A DNA stretch of 64,000 bases, from contig JAJZAT010000009.1 of assembly GCA_021799275.1 (NCBI GenBank), positions 33,240-97,239 of the forward strand, given 5' to 3'. Positions within the stretch are counted from its first letter, which is position 1. Each line of letters opens with the position of its first letter. The stretch is from Bacillota bacterium. Its GTDB lineage: Bacteria > Bacillota > Sulfobacillia > JAJZYS01 > JAJYTV01. Made by a program: the position numbers and the translations under genes. The notes beneath the pieces were generated by a model that worked only from the letters and a program-made list of their open reading frames with translations, was not told the DNA's origin and ran no database searches. Positions 1 through 8,733 of this stretch are shown piece after piece.

Positions 1-1
1 G

Positions 2-211
2 GGGGAGAGCGAGCGGGACATCCGCATCCACCACGTGCTCGTGACTGAATACGCCCACCATGGCGCGGCGCTTCAGGAACTCGCCCGCATGGCCAGTGAG
101 GGAGGGATCACCTTGCGTGTCGCCGAGACCTACCCGCCCGAACAGGCGGGCGAAGCCCACCGCCGTCTGGCGGCTGGTGGGGTGCGGGGGCGCCTTATCA
201 TCACGTTCTGA
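2..211 (+). CDS. C-terminal end of an MDR-type oxidoreductase (partial)
   Basis: The first 69 codons of the window form an open frame cut by the window edge and ending in TGA. The translation ends AAGGVRGRLIITF. A stretch with EQAGEAHRRLAAGGVRGRL is the usual tail of medium-chain dehydrogenases of the quinone reductase/zinc alcohol dehydrogenase group, where residues before it line the coenzyme domain. Only this tail is visible, so metal binding and substrate cannot be judged. It is convergent with the psuK-like gene, whose stop lies 2 nt away, and no clear terminator separates them. Confidence 0.6.
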   Translation, partial: GESERDIRIHHVLVTEYAHHGAALQELARMASEGGITLRVAETYPPEQAGEAHRRLAAGGVRGRLIITF

Positions 212-213
212 GC

Positions 214-1068
214 TCAGGGGAGATGGGGCGGTTCCCGGCCGATGTCGGGCAGCGATCCCGGCAGGCGGCTGACGGCCGCGGCCCGCTCCATGGCGAGCGC
301 GAAGGCCGCCGCGAGGTCGCGGCCCGTGGCGAGTGCGCCCAGCAGGGTGCCCATGAGGCAGTCGCCCGCCCCCGTCGAGTCCCCGGCGGCGGCAGGATCA
401 GGCGGGACGGCGGCGAGAGAGAGGGAGCCCGCCACCACCTTTGCGCCCAGGGCCCCGCGCTTGACAACGCGGTTCGGCGGCGACTCGGGCCGCGAGGACG
501 TGAAGGCCGCCCACTCTGCCTCGGTGCCGAAGAGCCAGGTGAGGCGGGCGGCGTAGGGGGCGAACGCTCCCGCCACGTCCGGGTGGGAGAGGTCCGCCGC
601 AACCGGGATGCCTCGGCCCGCCGCCCAACTGAGCCAGGCGCCGACGCGGCCCTCTCCGCCCGGACGTGCGAGCAGATAGCCCGAGAGCACGAGCATGCCC
701 GCGGACCAGTCCTCGCCCGGCAGCGCGAGCGGTCCCGGGCCCGGATGCGTCAGGAGTGCCCGCTGCCCCTCGCCGTCGACGATCGACACGACGCGCGTCA
801 GGGGGTCGGCCCAGGTGGGAGCGCAAAGCTCCACCCCGCGCAGGCCTGCGATCCGGCCGAGCTCCCGGCTGCGGGCTTCCCTGCCGAGTTGCGTCACGAG
901 CGCCACGCGGGCGCCGGTAGCCCGCGCCCATACGGCGATGTTGAAGCCCTGGCCGCCAGGTCCCTCGCGGATCTCCGCCAGGAAGTCCTGGTCCCGCTCG
1001 GGCCAGCGGCTCGCCCGCACGACCGTGTCCCAGGCGATGTCGCCGACGACCAGGAGGTCGACCTTCAT
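214..1068 (-). CDS. psuK: PfkB-family kinase, probable pseudouridine kinase
   Basis: A 284-residue sugar/nucleoside kinase of the ribokinase (PfkB) fold. The N-terminal GGQGFNIAV stretch corresponds to the substrate-binding glycine region. AGDSTGAGDCLMG near residue 230 is PfkB signature 2, with the catalytic base Asp and anion hole. The gene starts inside the last codons of psuG (4-nt overlap) on the same strand. That pairing is the standard arrangement for pseudouridine breakdown, in which PsuK phosphorylates pseudouridine and PsuG cleaves the product. The substrate is inferred from the neighbour; PfkB kinases cannot be assigned safely from motifs alone. Confidence 0.8.
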   Translation of the reverse strand: MKVDLLVVGDIAWDTVVRASRWPERDQDFLAEIREGPGGQGFNIAVWARATGARVALVTQLGREARSRELGRIAGLRGVELCAPTWADPLTRVVSIVDGEGQRALLTHPGPGPLALPGEDWSAGMLVLSGYLLARPGGEGRVGAWLSWAAGRGIPVAADLSHPDVAGAFAPYAARLTWLFGTEAEWAAFTSSRPESPPNRVVKRGALGAKVVAGSLSLAAVPPDPAAAGDSTGAGDCLMGTLLGALATGRDLAAAFALAMERAAAVSRLPGSLPDIGREPPHLP

Positions 1069-1952
1069 CGCCCCAGTTCGACCGCGATGTCTGCGGCGAG
1101 CTCGGCGTTGTGGACGAGGAGCTCGATGTTGGACCGCATCAGGTCCTGACCGCTCCGCCGGTTGAGATGGTCAAGGAGGAACGGCGTGACGGCCTTGCCG
1201 TGCACCCCCTGGCGCTCGAGTTCCACCATGGCGTCGGCCACGAGCCCCTCCACCTTTGCGGCGTCGAGCGGGTGGGGCCCGGGCTGCACGCAGAGGAGCG
1301 CCTGGCGCTGGTCCAGGCTGTCCATCGCCCGGCGAACGCGCGCCACCTCCATGGGGCTCTCGGCCACGCGATCGAGGCTAAGGCCGGAGTCGGCCACGTA
1401 GAAGCCGGGGAACGCGCTCGTGCGGTAGCCGAGCACCGGCACCGAGAGCGTCTCGAGCACCTCGAGCGTCGCCGCGAGATCGAGCACGGACTTGGCTCCG
1501 GCGCTGACCACTACGAGAGGGGTCTCCGTCAGGGCCCTAAGGTCTGCCGAGATGTCGAGATGGCTTGAAAGGCCGCGGTGCACACCGCCGATGCCGCCCG
1601 TCGCGAACACCTTGAGGCCCGCGCGTGCGGCGAGGAAGGCGGTGGCCGCCACCGTGGTGCCGCCGTTTTTGCCATGGACCGCCGCGACCGCGAGGTCGCG
1701 CACCGAGCACTTCCAAGGGTCATGGAGCAGCTCGGGCCAATCGTCCTGGCTGAGGCCGACGGTGAGCTGGCCCGCGAGCACCCCGACGACGGCCGGCACC
1801 GCTCCCTTGCGGCGCACCGCCTCGGCCATGCGGGCCATCGTTTCAAGATTGGTGGGCGTCGGCAGGCCATGGCTGAGGACGGCCGTCTCGAGGGCCACCA
1901 CCCCCTGTCCGGAGCGGAGCGCCACCTGCACCTCCGAACCGATCACGAGCAT
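1065..1952 (-). CDS. psuG: Pseudouridine-5'-phosphate glycosidase
   Basis: This 295-residue protein matches the PsuG (IndA) family over its whole length. It reversibly splits pseudouridine 5'-phosphate into uracil and ribose 5-phosphate, breaking the C-C glycosidic bond with a Schiff-base lysine and a bound Mn2+. Landmarks are ALETAVLSHGLPTP at the N-terminus, GKNGGTTVAAT in the middle, FATGGIGGVHRG with the His typical of the active site, and NIELLVHNA near the end. It is slightly shorter than the common ~305 residues, mainly at the N-terminus. It overlaps the kinase gene downstream by 4 nt and follows the GH4 gene by 36 nt, so cotranscription is likely. Confidence 0.93.
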   Translation of the reverse strand: MLVIGSEVQVALRSGQGVVALETAVLSHGLPTPTNLETMARMAEAVRRKGAVPAVVGVLAGQLTVGLSQDDWPELLHDPWKCSVRDLAVAAVHGKNGGTTVAATAFLAARAGLKVFATGGIGGVHRGLSSHLDISADLRALTETPLVVVSAGAKSVLDLAATLEVLETLSVPVLGYRTSAFPGFYVADSGLSLDRVAESPMEVARVRRAMDSLDQRQALLCVQPGPHPLDAAKVEGLVADAMVELERQGVHGKAVTPFLLDHLNRRSGQDLMRSNIELLVHNAELAADIAVELGR

Positions 1953-1988
1953 GCCAAGATCAACTCCCGCGCAGATGTCGGAAGAACC

Positions 1989-3365
1989 TCAGGAGAACTG
2001 CGGCAGCTGAGGGCGGTGGGCGGCGATCAGATCGTCGAGGCAGGCCGCGGCCACGCCACGGTCGCCGATCAGGGGATGCGCCATCGCCGCCTGCAGGGCG
2101 GCTTCCCGGTTGCCGTGCAAGGCGGCGCGCACCGTCAGGCGTTCGTAGTCCTTCACCTGTCGCACGAGGCCCCGCGGGCCGAACGGCAAGGGCATGGCCG
2201 GACGGGGGTGCGCGCCGTGCCCATCGACGTCGCACGTGAGCTCGCCGACCTCGTCCGCCATCAGCACCTCGGCGGTGCCGCGACTCGGCACGTTGAGATG
2301 GAGTTCCTGGTCGCCCTGACCCGAAAGCGCCGTCATCACCCGAAGGGCCAGGCCTTCATATCCCTCCTCCGTGAAGATCGTGTCCGCCGTGATGCCGCGG
2401 TCGTGCCGCGTCTCGGTCACCTCGGACATGTAGGAGTTGCGGCGCGCCGCCAGGATCGCGCGGTAGCGCTCGAGGGCCGCGTCGGCGTCGCCCTGCGCGA
2501 GGGACTCCTGCACTTCCCGGTAGAGGCGCTCGTTCCAGGCCAGGATCATCTCGCCGCGCGTCTGCTCGAGTTGCCGCTCCCGCTCGTACGCCGCCTGGCG
2601 ACGGTAGAAGTAGTAGAGGTACTCGTTCGGGAGCAGGCCGAGCCCCCGAATCAGGTCGGGTCCGAAGAAGCCGAGGGAGCGCACGCCCCCACAGAGGTCC
2701 TCGGCGCCTTCGAGCAGGGCGGGCAGTGTCTCGACCCCCTCGACGCGCACGGACTGGATGAAGCCCAGGTGATTGAGGCCCTGATAGGCGATGGACACCT
2801 TGCCCTCGTCGACGCCAAGGTAGCGGCAAAGGTCGCTCTTGAGGCCGGACGGGGCGTCGCACAGACCGACGACGTGCTCGTGTCCCTCCTCGTGCAAGGC
2901 CTCCACGATCAGCCCGGACGGATTCGTGAAGTTGAGGAACCAGGCGTTCGGGGCACGCCGCTGCATGCGCTCGATCAGGGACAGCACGACCGGAATGGTG
3001 CGAAGCGCCATCGACATGCCACCGATCCCGGTCGTTTCCTGCCCGATCAGCCCGTGCCGCAAGGCGATCCGCTCGTCCTGGATCCGCGCCTCTGCGCCAC
3101 CGGTGCGCACAGCGGAAAACGTGAAGGCCACCCCTTCGAAGACGTCGTCGAGATCCTCGCTGACCCGGATACGGGTCGCCGCGCCAAGGCGTTCGCGCAT
3201 GGCATCGCCGAGCGCGGCCATCAGGCGGGCCCGCTCGGGCACGACGTCCGTCAGCACGATCTCTTCGAGCGAAAGCTGCCGGCTGCGGCGCAAGAGGCCG
3301 TGCAGGAGCAGGGGGACGCGAACGCCGCCTCCACCGATCACAGAGACCTTATCCACCGAACGCAA
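1989..3365 (-). CDS. Glycoside hydrolase family 4 (6-phospho-glycosidase type)
   Basis: GH4 enzymes hydrolyse (usually phosphorylated) alpha- or beta-glycosides using NAD+ and Mn2+ by a redox-elimination route. The N-terminal VSVIGGGG is the dinucleotide-binding loop. NFTNPSG, GLCDAPSG (metal-ligand Cys) and GLNHLGF (metal-ligand His) are the family hallmarks at about residues 150-205. The ORF track extends upstream into the PfkB gene. I chose the TTG at 3365 because GAGGAGG sits 8 nt before it and the resulting 458 residues is the normal size. The neighbours are another glycosidase (GH1) and a PfkB kinase, which suggests use of a glycoside; the substrate is unknown and no sugar transporter is visible. 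Confidence 0.9.
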   Translation of the reverse strand: MRSVDKVSVIGGGGVRVPLLLHGLLRRSRQLSLEEIVLTDVVPERARLMAALGDAMRERLGAATRIRVSEDLDDVFEGVAFTFSAVRTGGAEARIQDERIALRHGLIGQETTGIGGMSMALRTIPVVLSLIERMQRRAPNAWFLNFTNPSGLIVEALHEEGHEHVVGLCDAPSGLKSDLCRYLGVDEGKVSIAYQGLNHLGFIQSVRVEGVETLPALLEGAEDLCGGVRSLGFFGPDLIRGLGLLPNEYLYYFYRRQAAYERERQLEQTRGEMILAWNERLYREVQESLAQGDADAALERYRAILAARRNSYMSEVTETRHDRGITADTIFTEEGYEGLALRVMTALSGQGDQELHLNVPSRGTAEVLMADEVGELTCDVDGHGAHPRPAMPLPFGPRGLVRQVKDYERLTVRAALHGNREAALQAAMAHPLIGDRGVAAACLDDLIAAHRPQLPQFS

Positions 3366-3378
3366 CCTCGCAACCTCC

Positions 3379-4296
3379 TCACTGTCTCGGCCAGGGCAGG
3401 TGCGATAGCGCCGTCTCGCAGGCGGCCCTGAGCGGGGCGGCCGTGGCGCCGCCCAGGGCGCCGAGGGACTGGCCCGCCGTGAACTGGCCGAGCTCGATCG
3501 CCTGATGCGCGGGAAAGCCGTAAAGCCGTCCCGCGATGTAGCCTGCGTCGAAGACGTCGCCCGCACCGGTCGCGTCGATCACCTCGCGCGGCCTGGTCGG
3601 GTAATGGTGCGCGGCGCGGCCCTGGCAGGCGAGAACACCGGCGGCGCCGAGCTTCACGATGACTTCCGGCACCAGGTCCGCGAGCGCCGCCGCCGCCTCT
3701 GCGGGATCTTCCCGACCGGTCACGCAGGTGGCTTCGCGGGCGTTCGGCAGGTAGAGGTCGACCTGCGATAGCACCTCGCGGAAGGCTTGGCTACCGAGCC
3801 ATGCGGGATCGGTGCCACAGTCGAGCGAAACGAAGAGGCCGTCTCCCCGCGCCCGCCTCGCCACGTCCGCCGCCCAGCAGCCACGGCCCGAAAGGTGCAG
3901 CCAGCGGGCATCGGGCCAGCGCCGCAGGGCGTCGAATCCAGCCCGCGACATGCTTGCTGGCTCGGGTGGGCCGGCGGTGACGAACGCACGGTCGCCCTCC
4001 CGGTTCAGCGCAAGCGTCACCGGGGTGCGCGTGACGTTCGGTCCCACCCGCTCGACGCCCTCCGCCAGAAGCAACTGCGCGAGGTAGGTACCGGGCCCGT
4101 CCGAACCCATGACGGTGCCCAGGCCGACGTCGATGCCGAGTCGCCGCAGGGCGACGGCGGCGATCGCGAAGCCGCCAGCTGTCAGTTCGACTTCTTCGGT
4201 GAAAACCTCCTCGCCGAGCTGCGGCCAGCGCCCGAGGGGCGCCGCCACGACGTCCAGGTACGCGGGGCCCACGACCACAGCGCGAGGCGGTTGCAC
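3379..4296 (-). CDS. PfkB-family carbohydrate kinase
   Basis: A 305-residue ribokinase-fold kinase. The TAGGFAIAAVALRRLG stretch near residue 40 is the substrate-side glycine motif, and DATGAGDVFDAG near residue 240 is PfkB signature 2 with the catalytic Asp. It lies between lysA (2-nt gap) and GH4 (13-nt gap), so it is probably translated from one mRNA with both. It may phosphorylate a sugar or nucleoside released by the glycosidases. Its sequence differs clearly from the psuK-like gene of the same operon, so the two probably act on different substrates. No specificity can be read from the sequence. Confidence 0.85.
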   Translation of the reverse strand: MQPPRAVVVGPAYLDVVAAPLGRWPQLGEEVFTEEVELTAGGFAIAAVALRRLGIDVGLGTVMGSDGPGTYLAQLLLAEGVERVGPNVTRTPVTLALNREGDRAFVTAGPPEPASMSRAGFDALRRWPDARWLHLSGRGCWAADVARRARGDGLFVSLDCGTDPAWLGSQAFREVLSQVDLYLPNAREATCVTGREDPAEAAAALADLVPEVIVKLGAAGVLACQGRAAHHYPTRPREVIDATGAGDVFDAGYIAGRLYGFPAHQAIELGQFTAGQSLGALGGATAAPLRAACETALSHLPWPRQ

Positions 4297-4298
4297 CT

Positions 4299-5564
4299 CT
4301 AGCGGACCTCCAGGCGCAGCCAGTCGCTCAGGTTGTCGCGCCGCGTCGCGGGGCGCGCGACGCCGTCCTTCACGAACACCACCGGCGGCACGGGCACGCG
4401 GTTGTAATGCGAGGCCATCGAGTGGTTGTAGGCACCGGTGTCGAAGACCACCAGGAGATCGCCCACCTCCGCGCGGGTCACCGTGACATCGCGGCGCACG
4501 ATGTCGCCGCTCTCGCAGTGCATGCCAGCGACATCCACGACCTCCTCGCCGTCGCGCCGCGGCGACACGGCCACGTCGGGCTTCGCGCCGTAGAGCGCAG
4601 GGCGCGGGCCGTCGGACATGCCGCCGTCGACGATCAGGTAGGTACGCCCGTCGGCCGCCGTCTTGCGCTGGACGATGTGGTAGATGGTGACGCCCGGCGG
4701 CGAAACGATGAACCTGCCGGGCTCTGTCATGAGGCGCGGCATGGGTGGTCCGCTGGAGAGGCTGCCGGCCAGCGTGACCTCGTAGGCTTCGCGCAACGCG
4801 CTGGGCGCCGGGGACTCCGACGTGATGCCAAGGCCGCCGCCGAGGTCCAGGACCTCCGGCCAGTGCCCCGTCTCGCTGAACACCGTGCGCACGAAGTCGG
4901 CCACCGCGGCCGCCCCGCTGACGAAGGGGTCGAGCGTCGAGATCTGTGATCCGACGTGCATGTGGTAGCCCTTGAATTCGATCGCGTCCTCGGCGGCGAT
5001 GAGCTGCCGCACGGTTTCGAGGGCCTGGCCGTCGGCGATCGGGACCCCGAACTGGCTCGCGGGGGCTCCCGTGGCAAGCGACGGATGGGTGTGCACGTCC
5101 ACCGCCGGCGCGAGGCGCAGCAGCACAGGCACCTTGACCTTCTCCTGGCGTGCGACGCCGGCGACCTCCGCGACCTCGCCCGGGGACTCTACCACCACGA
5201 AGGCGATGCCTTGCCTGGCGGCGGTGCGCAAGGCGGACATGGGCTTGTAGAGACCGTGCATGATGATGCGCTCGGCGGGGAAGCCGAGGCGCAAGGCGAA
5301 CTCGAGTTCGCCTTCGCTGACCACATCGAGGCCGAGTCCGGCCTCCTGCGCCAGCTGCAACAGGCGCCCGGTCAGGAAGGCCTTGCCCGCGATGGCCACG
5401 TTCTCGGCACCGAACGCCTGGACATAGGTTGCGATGCGCTCGGCGAGATCGGCCTCGTCGTAGAGATAGAGCGGTGTGCCAAAAGCGGATGCGAGACCGC
5501 TGACAGGGGCGCCGGCCAAATTGGCTCGGCCGTCCTGGTCCCAGCTGAAATTGCGTGGCGGCAC
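4299..5564 (-). CDS. lysA: Diaminopimelate decarboxylase-like PLP enzyme
   Basis: A fold-type III PLP decarboxylase of LysA type, which would convert meso-diaminopimelate to lysine. Landmarks are AGKAFL (Schiff-base lysine), HVGSQI, DLGGGLGI (phosphate-binding glycines), TEPGRFIV, HCESGDI (the Cys-Glu-Ser-x-Asp of the other subunit's active site) and GAYNHSMASHYN. The usual HGNNK motif is replaced by HGLYKP, so the enzyme is somewhat divergent. The ORF track runs into the GH1 gene. The GTG at 5564, 11 nt after GAGGAGG, gives a normal 421-residue protein. It sits among catabolic genes rather than lysine-synthesis genes, so another related amino-acid substrate is possible. Confidence 0.85.
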   Translation of the reverse strand: MPPRNFSWDQDGRANLAGAPVSGLASAFGTPLYLYDEADLAERIATYVQAFGAENVAIAGKAFLTGRLLQLAQEAGLGLDVVSEGELEFALRLGFPAERIIMHGLYKPMSALRTAARQGIAFVVVESPGEVAEVAGVARQEKVKVPVLLRLAPAVDVHTHPSLATGAPASQFGVPIADGQALETVRQLIAAEDAIEFKGYHMHVGSQISTLDPFVSGAAAVADFVRTVFSETGHWPEVLDLGGGLGITSESPAPSALREAYEVTLAGSLSSGPPMPRLMTEPGRFIVSPPGVTIYHIVQRKTAADGRTYLIVDGGMSDGPRPALYGAKPDVAVSPRRDGEEVVDVAGMHCESGDIVRRDVTVTRAEVGDLLVVFDTGAYNHSMASHYNRVPVPPVVFVKDGVARPATRRDNLSDWLRLEVR

Positions 5565-5601
5565 GGGGGTTCGGACCTCCTCGGGTGACGGATGGTGGCG
5601 T

Positions 5602-6804
5602 TCAGTCGATGGCGTCCGGCAGGCGTCCTGTCCGCGCGATCTCGCCGTAGTGCCTTGCGCTCTCGCGCACGGTGCGCTTCTGCGTCCCAAGGTCCACGGC
5701 GACGAGTCCGAACTGGGGGCGGTAGCCCTCGGCCCACTCGAAGTTGTCGAGCAGCGACCAGTACTGGTAGCCCCGGACGTCGGCTCCTGCCGCGATGGCC
5801 TCGTGCACGGCGGCGAGGTGTCGGTCGATGTAGCGGATGCGCCAACGGTCGTCGCGACAGGCGATGCCATTCTCGGTGACGATCAGCGGCAGGCCGTAGC
5901 CTGAGGCTTCCGTCAGGGCCAGATGGAGACCTTCCGGAACGATCGACCAGCCCATCTCGGTGCGAGGAGCGTCAGGCGTCGCCAGGGGCACCTGCCGCAG
6001 GAGACCTGTTGTGTATTGCCTCGCGTAGTAGTTAATGCCGATGAAGTCGCAATGGCTCTTAACCCGGTCAAGGTACCAGCGGTTGAAGAGCTGGTGCTGA
6101 AGGCGCCGGCCCAGCCGGTGCATGGCATCGCCCGCGTCGAGCGGGCGGAAGTCGATCCAGTGCTTGGCGATACCGAGCCGCATCGCGGGATCGACCTGGC
6201 GGATCGCGGCGAACGCCTCCTCGTGCCAGGAGACAAGCCGCCTCGCCGCCTTGATCACCTGCGAGGCAGGGCGTTTGCCCGGCGGCCACACGCCCTGCAC
6301 GTAGCCCATCAGCACGAGCACCATCGGCTCGTTGATCGTGAGCACCCAGGTGACGCGGCCCTTCAGGGCCTCGGCCACCGTGCGGCAATAACGCGCGAAG
6401 AGGCGCGAGCTGTCCCTTGCCAGGACGCCTCCCCGATCGCTGAGCCAGGTCGGCAGGGTGAAATGGTGGAACGTGACGATCGGCTCGACGCCCAGTTCCC
6501 GACAACGTTCGACCATGTCGCGATAGTGCCTGAGCGCACCCTCGTCGAACCGTCCCTCCTCGGGTTCGACACGGGCCCACTCGACGGAGAAGCGGTAACT
6601 CCCGAGGCCGAGCTCCTTCACAAGGGCGATGTCCTCGGGATAGCGGCGGTAGTGGTCGCAGGCGGCGCCCGAGGGATCCTTGGCGCCGCCCCGCCGCTCC
6701 CAGGCCCACCAGTCGCAACCGTCGTTGCCGCCCTCGACCTGATGGGCGGAGGTGGCGGCGCCGAACAGGAAACCGGATGGGAAGTCGCGCGCCGTGGGGC
6801 CCAT
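5602..6804 (-). CDS. Glycoside hydrolase family 1 beta-glycosidase
   Basis: A retaining beta-glycosidase of the GH1 (alpha/beta)8 barrel. It starts with FPSGFLFGAATSAHQVEG, the family N-terminal signature. TINEP carries the acid/base Glu, VTENGI carries the nucleophile Glu, and YWSLLDNFEWAEGY lines the sugar site. With the ATG at 6804 it has 400 residues, compact compared with the common 440-460. An upstream TTG-type start at 6933 would add a tail unlike the family. AGGGAG abuts the ATG, so the start is not certain. There is no signal peptide, so it acts on imported glycosides. It is the first gene of the minus-strand run and is divergent from the ABC exporter at 6961. Confidence 0.9.
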   Translation of the reverse strand: MGPTARDFPSGFLFGAATSAHQVEGGNDGCDWWAWERRGGAKDPSGAACDHYRRYPEDIALVKELGLGSYRFSVEWARVEPEEGRFDEGALRHYRDMVERCRELGVEPIVTFHHFTLPTWLSDRGGVLARDSSRLFARYCRTVAEALKGRVTWVLTINEPMVLVLMGYVQGVWPPGKRPASQVIKAARRLVSWHEEAFAAIRQVDPAMRLGIAKHWIDFRPLDAGDAMHRLGRRLQHQLFNRWYLDRVKSHCDFIGINYYARQYTTGLLRQVPLATPDAPRTEMGWSIVPEGLHLALTEASGYGLPLIVTENGIACRDDRWRIRYIDRHLAAVHEAIAAGADVRGYQYWSLLDNFEWAEGYRPQFGLVAVDLGTQKRTVRESARHYGEIARTGRLPDAID

Positions 6805-6960
6805 CTCCCTTCGACGGGAAGCGACGCCTAAGAGAGTTCCACGCCAGGGCCAGGGCACCTTCGCAGATGTGACGGAGGGCACAATTCCGCGGTGCGCCGC
6901 TCGGTTTCCGTCCGGATACAGCTTCCGCCACAATAGTCACGGCAGATTGGAGGCCTACCG

Positions 6961-7893
6961 ATGCTGGCGTTCGAGATCAGGGATCTTCACAAGACGTATG
7001 GGCATCGCGTGCATGCGAACGACGGCCTCGACTTTTCGATCGAGACGGGCGAGGTCTTCGGCATTCTCGGCCCCAATGGAGCGGGAAAGTCCACCCTGGT
7101 GCAGCAGATGGTCGGCCTGAGCGTGCCCACGAGCGGCGAGATTCGCCTGCAGGGTCAGCCGATCCGACCCCACGACCGCCGCGTCCGCCGGCACGTGGGC
7201 TATTTGGCGCAGCGTCCGCTCGCACTCTACGACCTGCGCGCGAGAGAGGCCGTCGTCGCGACGGGCCGCTTGCGCGGCCTCCGCCGACCGGAGGCCGAGC
7301 GCGAAGCCGACGCCCTGCTCCAGGAGGTCGGTCTCGAGGACCGCCAGCATCGCCTGGTCGGCAACCTCTCCGGCGGCGAGCACCGCCTCGTCGGCATGGC
7401 GACGGCCCTGATCGGCAGCCCGCCGGTGCTCATCCTGGACGAGCCGACCAACGAACTCGATCCGGTGGCGAGGCGCAGGGTCTGGGACATGCTCATGAAC
7501 CGGCGCTCCACCGGGACGACGATCGTCCTCGTGACGCACAACGTGCTCGAGGCCGAGCGTGTCGTCGGCCGGGTCGCGATCATGGCCCGGGGCCGCATCG
7601 TCGCGATCGGCACGCCCGGAGAGCTGAAGGAGCGGCTGCACGCGCAGGTTCGGCTGGAGGTGGCGTTGCGGGATGGCGTCCCCCAGGCCGAGGGCTGGCT
7701 CGCAGCGGGACGGCAGATCGGCGAGCGGCGCTGGAGCCTGACGCTCGGCCGCGACCGTCTCGGCGAGGCGTTCAAGCGGCTCGCCGACCCCGCGACCAGC
7801 GCCGAGATCGACGACCTGCGCATCGCGAGCCCGTCGCTCGAGGACGTGTATCTCGCATACCACGGCGAGGAGGCGCGAGAGGATGCGCGCTGA
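6961..7893 (+). CDS. ABC transporter ATP-binding protein
   Basis: A 310-residue nucleotide-binding subunit. It has Walker A GPNGAGKST, signature LSGGEH (a variant of LSGGQ), Walker B VLILDEPTNELDP and switch VLVTHN. A C-terminal extension of about 90 residues, as in drug/lantibiotic-type exporters, follows the ATPase core. GGAGG lies 7 nt before the ATG. The permease gene begins 11 nt before its stop, so the two subunits are translationally coupled. Export is inferred from the family and the absence of a binding protein; the substrate is unknown. Confidence 0.9.
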   Translation: MLAFEIRDLHKTYGHRVHANDGLDFSIETGEVFGILGPNGAGKSTLVQQMVGLSVPTSGEIRLQGQPIRPHDRRVRRHVGYLAQRPLALYDLRAREAVVATGRLRGLRRPEAEREADALLQEVGLEDRQHRLVGNLSGGEHRLVGMATALIGSPPVLILDEPTNELDPVARRRVWDMLMNRRSTGTTIVLVTHNVLEAERVVGRVAIMARGRIVAIGTPGELKERLHAQVRLEVALRDGVPQAEGWLAAGRQIGERRWSLTLGRDRLGEAFKRLADPATSAEIDDLRIASPSLEDVYLAYHGEEAREDAR

Positions 7894-8644
7894 AGGAACG
7901 CCCCGGGCGCCCGGGACCCTATCCGCCTTCTGGGTTCTGCTGGGCATGCAGCTCGCGCGCGCCAGGCGAAGCTGGCGGCAGTACATCATCGTCTCGTCCG
8001 CGATGCCGAGCGGCATCGCGATCCTGCTGCGCGCGATGACGAGCCACCCGGGCGAGGCCTTGGCGCTGCAGATCATCAGCGGCAACGTCGTGCTGTCGGT
8101 CGCGATCACGGCGACCGCCATGCTTGCGCAGCAGGTCGCGTGGATGCGCCAGAACCGCACCTTCGACTACTACCACACCTTGCCGGTGCCAAACCTCGCG
8201 GTGATCCTCGCGATCCTGGTCGCCTACCTGCTCTTCGCCCTGCCGGGCATCGCGGTGGTCCTGACGGTGGGAGCGCTCTTCTACGGCGTGCACCTCGTGA
8301 TCTCGCCCGGCATCCTGCCGGCGATCCTCGGCACGGGCGTCGCCCTCTCCGGCATCGGTGCCCTCCTCGGCATCGCGTCGCGCGACGGGGAACTCGCAGG
8401 CCTCACGGGCAACCTCGTCATGATGGCCGTGCTGTTCCTCGGCATCATTCCGTCCGGGCGGCTTCCCTTGCCTCTTGTCGCCCTGTCGGACATCCTGCCG
8501 TCCACCTACGGCGTACGCCTGCTACTCCACCTGCTGACAGGCCAGGCGAACCCCTACGTCTGGCTGGTCGACGGCCTGATGCTCCTGTTCTTCTCGGTGG
8601 TGCTGTTCTTCGCCGTGGAGCGCCTGAGCTACCGCGTCGGCTGA
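7883..8644 (+). CDS. ABC-2 type transporter permease
   Basis: A 253-residue membrane protein with about six predicted hydrophobic segments, for example LVAYLLFALPGIAVVLTVGA and LMLLFFSVVLFFAVERL. It overlaps the ATP-binding gene by 11 nt. The arrangement and topology fit an ABC-2 permease, most likely forming an exporter with two copies of each subunit. No sequence feature reveals the substrate. Confidence 0.85.
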   Translation: MRAEGTPRAPGTLSAFWVLLGMQLARARRSWRQYIIVSSAMPSGIAILLRAMTSHPGEALALQIISGNVVLSVAITATAMLAQQVAWMRQNRTFDYYHTLPVPNLAVILAILVAYLLFALPGIAVVLTVGALFYGVHLVISPGILPAILGTGVALSGIGALLGIASRDGELAGLTGNLVMMAVLFLGIIPSGRLPLPLVALSDILPSTYGVRLLLHLLTGQANPYVWLVDGLMLLFFSVVLFFAVERLSYRVG

Positions 8645-8733
8645 CTTGGGTGGCGAAGGCAGGAGGCTCGGCGGTTGGGCAGAATGAGAGGGTGTCGCCT
8701 TCGAGATGCCTAGCTCCCGGGAGGAATCCGCCT

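Noticed and set aside
1578-3431. 617-codon plus-strand ORF
   Set aside because: Antisense to psuG and GH4, both with intact motifs; no ribosome site and no recognisable domains.
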